Assembly: GCA_002490315.1 (NCBI GenBank)
Contig: DLKG01000005.1
Span: 26,644-61,110, forward strand
DNA from: Prevotella sp. UBA7594
GTDB lineage: Bacteria; Bacteroidota; Bacteroidia; Bacteroidales; Bacteroidaceae
Reading direction: 5' to 3'
DNA: 34,467 nt
Part shown: positions 32,673 to 34,467 of the stretch, one piece after another
Layout: each line of letters starts with the position of its first letter
Numbering within the stretch: the first letter of the stretch is position 1
Notes under the pieces: generated by a model
What the model was told of the DNA's origin: nothing
Seen by the model: the letters and a program-made list of their open reading frames with translations, nothing else
Databases searched by the model: none
Translations under genes and position numbers: made by a program

Positions 32673-33449
32673 ATGGAACTGTTAAGCAAAATAGGAAGCT
32701 ACGATTTTCTCGTGGAGCCCTTCCATTGCGACTTCTCGCATCGCATCTTCCTCGGCCATTTGGGCAATCATCTGCTCAACGCTGCCGACTTTCACAGCAA
32801 TGAGCGCGGCTATGGCATGGACTATCTCGGATCTGTGCACAAGACATGGGTGCTCTCACGCTTTGTTATGGAGCTTGAGGATATGCCGCGTGCCTACGAC
32901 CATATCACGGTGGACACGTGGGTGGAAAGTGTAATGAAGTTCTTTACGAGCCGCAACTTTGCTATCCGGGACAAGGAGGGCAAGACTTACGGCTACGGAC
33001 GCAGCATCTGGGCGATGATAGACACAGATACACGCCAACCCGTTGACATCCTTGCAGAGCGTGACGGACTCATCACTTTGTACATCGACAAGGACACGTC
33101 GTGCCCTATTGAGCCTTTTCAACGCGTGAGGCTCTCGAAGGAGAAGACGGAATGTAGGCGCATCGTTGATACGCATTACAGCGATGTGGACGTCAATGGC
33201 CACATCAACAGCGTGAAATACATCGAGCATATCCTCGACCTTTGGGACATCGACTTCTATCGACACAACCGCTTGAAGCGCTTCGACATTGCCTACGTGG
33301 CGGAATCGCATTGTGGCGACAGACTCCACATGCTTGTTGAGGACGCAGGAGAGGGGGAATACTGCGTGCAGGTGATGAAACAAACGCCCGACAACGCCGA
33401 ACAGTTGAAGGAAGTGTGCAGATGTAAGGTTAAATTTGTGAAAGAGTGA
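32673..33449 (+). CDS. Acyl-ACP thioesterase
   Basis: A 258-residue double-hotdog protein of the FatA/FatB-like family (acyl-ACP thioesterase). The N-terminal hotdog opens with SYDFLVEPFHCDFSHR and includes SRNFAIRDKEGKTYGYGRSI; the second has SDVDVNGHINSVKYIEHILD with the Asn-x-His pair expected to act in catalysis. It releases fatty acids from acyl carrier protein in the cytosol. Start: ATG at 32673 rather than the TTG at 32667, which overlaps the ilvN stop. Placement between ilvN and ilvC is a recurring order in Bacteroidetes to my knowledge and may link branched-chain precursors with branched fatty acids; that link is inference. Confidence 0.9.
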   Translation: MELLSKIGSYDFLVEPFHCDFSHRIFLGHLGNHLLNAADFHSNERGYGMDYLGSVHKTWVLSRFVMELEDMPRAYDHITVDTWVESVMKFFTSRNFAIRDKEGKTYGYGRSIWAMIDTDTRQPVDILAERDGLITLYIDKDTSCPIEPFQRVRLSKEKTECRRIVDTHYSDVDVNGHINSVKYIEHILDLWDIDFYRHNRLKRFDIAYVAESHCGDRLHMLVEDAGEGEYCVQVMKQTPDNAEQLKEVCRCKVKFVKE

Positions 33450-33457
33450 CGCAAATG

Positions 33458-33488
33458 TTTGCTGTTCTGCAATATTTTATTACCTTTG
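33458..33488 (+). promoter_or_regulatory. Promoter for ilvC with dyad over the -7 element
   Basis: TTTG at 33458-33461 and TACCTTTG at 33481-33488, spacing 19. ATTACCT (33479-33485) and AGGTAAT (33491-33497) form a perfect dyad over the -7 element, which could be an operator. The leader to ilvC is about 105 nt. Confidence 0.75.
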
Positions 33489-33563
33489 CAAGGTAATTGA
33501 AGGCAAAACGTCATTTATGACAATGCTTGACTCTTGCAAGTAAAAAAACTTAAAATATTAACC

Positions 33564-33597
33564 GCAGTTGTGCCCCAAGACTGCATAAAAAACACAA
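33564..33597 (+). promoter_or_regulatory. Candidate H-type pseudoknot in the ilvC leader
   Basis: Stem 1: GCAGT (33564-33568) with ACTGC (33580-33584). Stem 2: TGTG in the loop (33569-33572) with CACA in the tail (33593-33596), extendable by an A (33597) if T33568 is freed. An A-rich stretch ATAAAAAA links them. It ends 4 nt before the ilvC ATG, just as the preQ1-I candidate ends before yhhQ. The loop does not have the preQ1 core bases, so the ligand, if any, is unknown. Short stems can arise by chance. Confidence 0.4.
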
Positions 33598-33601
33598 CAA
33601 A

Positions 33602-34467
33602 ATGGCAGAAATGAATTTCGGTGGCGTCATAGAGACTGTTGTCACCAGTAAGGAGTTTTCTTTGGAAAAAGCACGTGAAGTACTGAAGAATGAGACCATA
33701 GCTATTCTTGGATACGGCATTCAGGGTCCTGGACAGGCAGGCAACCTGCGCGACAACGGCTTCAATGTCATCGTCGGACAGCGTCCTGGCAAGACTTATG
33801 AGAAGGCTGTGGCTGACGGATGGGTGCCTGGCAAGACTCTCTTCTCTATTGAAGAGGCTGCCGAAAAGGGTACTATTGTATGCATGCTTCTCTCTGATGC
33901 AGGACAGATCGCTGTGTGGCCTAAGATTAAGAAATATCTCACACCGGGCAAGACGCTCTACTATTCACATGGCTTTGCCATCAACTGGAACGATCGCACG
34001 GGCGTTGTGCCTCCAGCTGACGTTGATGTCATCATGGTTGCACCGAAGGGTTCTGGTACCTCACTACGCACAATGTTCCTTGAGGGTCGTGGACTCAACT
34101 GCTCTTACGCTGTCTATCAGGATGCTTCTGGCAAGGCTGAGGAGAAAACTATCGCCTTCGGCATCGGCATCGGCGCAGGCTATCTTTTCAAGACAACTTT
34201 CCAGCGTGAGGCTACAAGCGACCTTACTGGTGAGCGCGGCTCTCTGATGGGTGCTATGGAAGGATTGTTCGAGGCTCAGTATGAGGTGCTCCGTGAGCAC
34301 GGTCACTCTCCTTCGGAGGCTTTCAACGAGACCGTTGAGGAGATGACGCAGAGCCTTATGCCGCTCTTTGGCGCCAAAGGTATGGATTGGATGTACGCCA
34401 ATTGCTCTACGACGGCTCAGCGTGGAGCTCTCGACTGGGCTCCGCGTTTCCGCGAGGCTATCAAGCC
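33602..34467 (+). CDS. ilvC: Ketol-acid reductoisomerase (partial, cut by window end)
   Basis: The first 288 codons of IlvC, open to the window edge. The NAD(P)H-binding Rossmann start is ILGYGIQGPGQAGNLRDNG (Gly at 37, 39, 42), followed by the class motifs MVAPKGSGTSLRTMF and, in the helical domain, ERGSLMGAMEGLFEAQ with metal-binding Glu and Asp. The enzyme rearranges and reduces acetolactate and acetohydroxybutyrate in valine and isoleucine synthesis. Start: ATG at 33602 gives the expected family opening and follows a 105-nt leader with its own promoter, so ilvC may be controlled apart from ilvDBN. Confidence 0.96.
   Translation, partial: MAEMNFGGVIETVVTSKEFSLEKAREVLKNETIAILGYGIQGPGQAGNLRDNGFNVIVGQRPGKTYEKAVADGWVPGKTLFSIEEAAEKGTIVCMLLSDAGQIAVWPKIKKYLTPGKTLYYSHGFAINWNDRTGVVPPADVDVIMVAPKGSGTSLRTMFLEGRGLNCSYAVYQDASGKAEEKTIAFGIGIGAGYLFKTTFQREATSDLTGERGSLMGAMEGLFEAQYEVLREHGHSPSEAFNETVEEMTQSLMPLFGAKGMDWMYANCSTTAQRGALDWAPRFREAIK

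Noticed and set aside
33517..33543. Possible leader peptide of eight codons before ilvC (MTMLDSCK)
   Set aside because: It has a single Leu and no run of Leu, Ile or Val codons, so it does not fit ribosome-mediated attenuation.
1..34467. tRNA, rRNA, tmRNA, insertion sequences or prophage genes
   Set aside because: No cloverleaf, transposase, integrase or phage structural gene could be recognised on either strand.

Overview
The window looks like chromosomal DNA from an anaerobic member of the Bacteroidetes, most likely Prevotellaceae. The evidence is the repeated -7 element of Bacteroidetes promoters (TAnnTTTG, often with a TTG/TTTG about 19-22 bases upstream), an almost complete lack of Shine-Dalgarno sequences, and typical families: a DUF4251 protein, a DUF4369/TlpA lipoprotein, a Bacteroidetes-type LptD, a dual-membrane anti-sigma protein, and the order ilvD-ilvB-ilvN-thioesterase-ilvC. 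No tRNA, rRNA, insertion sequence, prophage or CRISPR array was seen. Coding density is high and every gene looks intact; only ilvC is cut, by the window end.

Layout. 1-225: intergenic DNA with a long inverted repeat. 226-3229 (+): DUF4251 secreted protein and a CPA2-type cation/proton antiporter with tandem TrkA_C domains. 3235-7611 (-): a PepSY-type membrane protein with its own promoter, and the lutABC L-lactate oxidation operon. 7838-10254 (+): lipoprotein, ECF sigma factor, and a protein joining an anti-sigma-like N-terminus to an outer-membrane barrel. 10260-13999 (-): phosphoesterase, cytidylate-kinase-like protein, MATE exporter (overlapping genes) and a TlpA-type lipoprotein. 14192-15429 (+): a preQ1-I riboswitch candidate ahead of yhhQ-queF. 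15486-18823 (+): GH29 alpha-L-fucosidase and a biotin-enzyme-type carboxyltransferase. 18976-22431 (+): HD phosphohydrolase and LptD. 22491-27080 (+): a YtfE/RIC-like di-iron protein fused to a LuxR helix-turn-helix, a regulatory-looking intergenic region, nrdD, nrdG, and a second LuxR protein with a degenerate receiver. 27178-34467 (+): secreted protein, then ilvD, ilvB, ilvN, acyl-ACP thioesterase and ilvC.

Functional themes. Anaerobic life is shown by the oxygen-sensitive anaerobic ribonucleotide reductase (nrdDG), flanked by two regulators with related DNA-binding domains, one carrying a probable di-iron site that could sense oxygen or NO. The queuosine genes form a salvage/reduction unit with a matching riboswitch. 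The ilv cluster covers acetolactate synthase, ketol-acid reductoisomerase and dihydroxyacid dehydratase.

Most interesting signals: (1) four 13-bp dyads (AAAGTGCCACTTT type) at an exact 22-bp period between the di-iron LuxR regulator and the nrdD promoter; (2) the di-iron/LuxR fusion itself beside nrdDG; (3) three 11-bp repeat arms in the nrdD leader that can form two mutually exclusive hairpins; (4) the preQ1-I-like pseudoknot 4 nt before the yhhQ start; (5) a second, unassigned H-type pseudoknot candidate 4 nt before the ilvC start; (6) a biotinyl-like domain without the biotin lysine.
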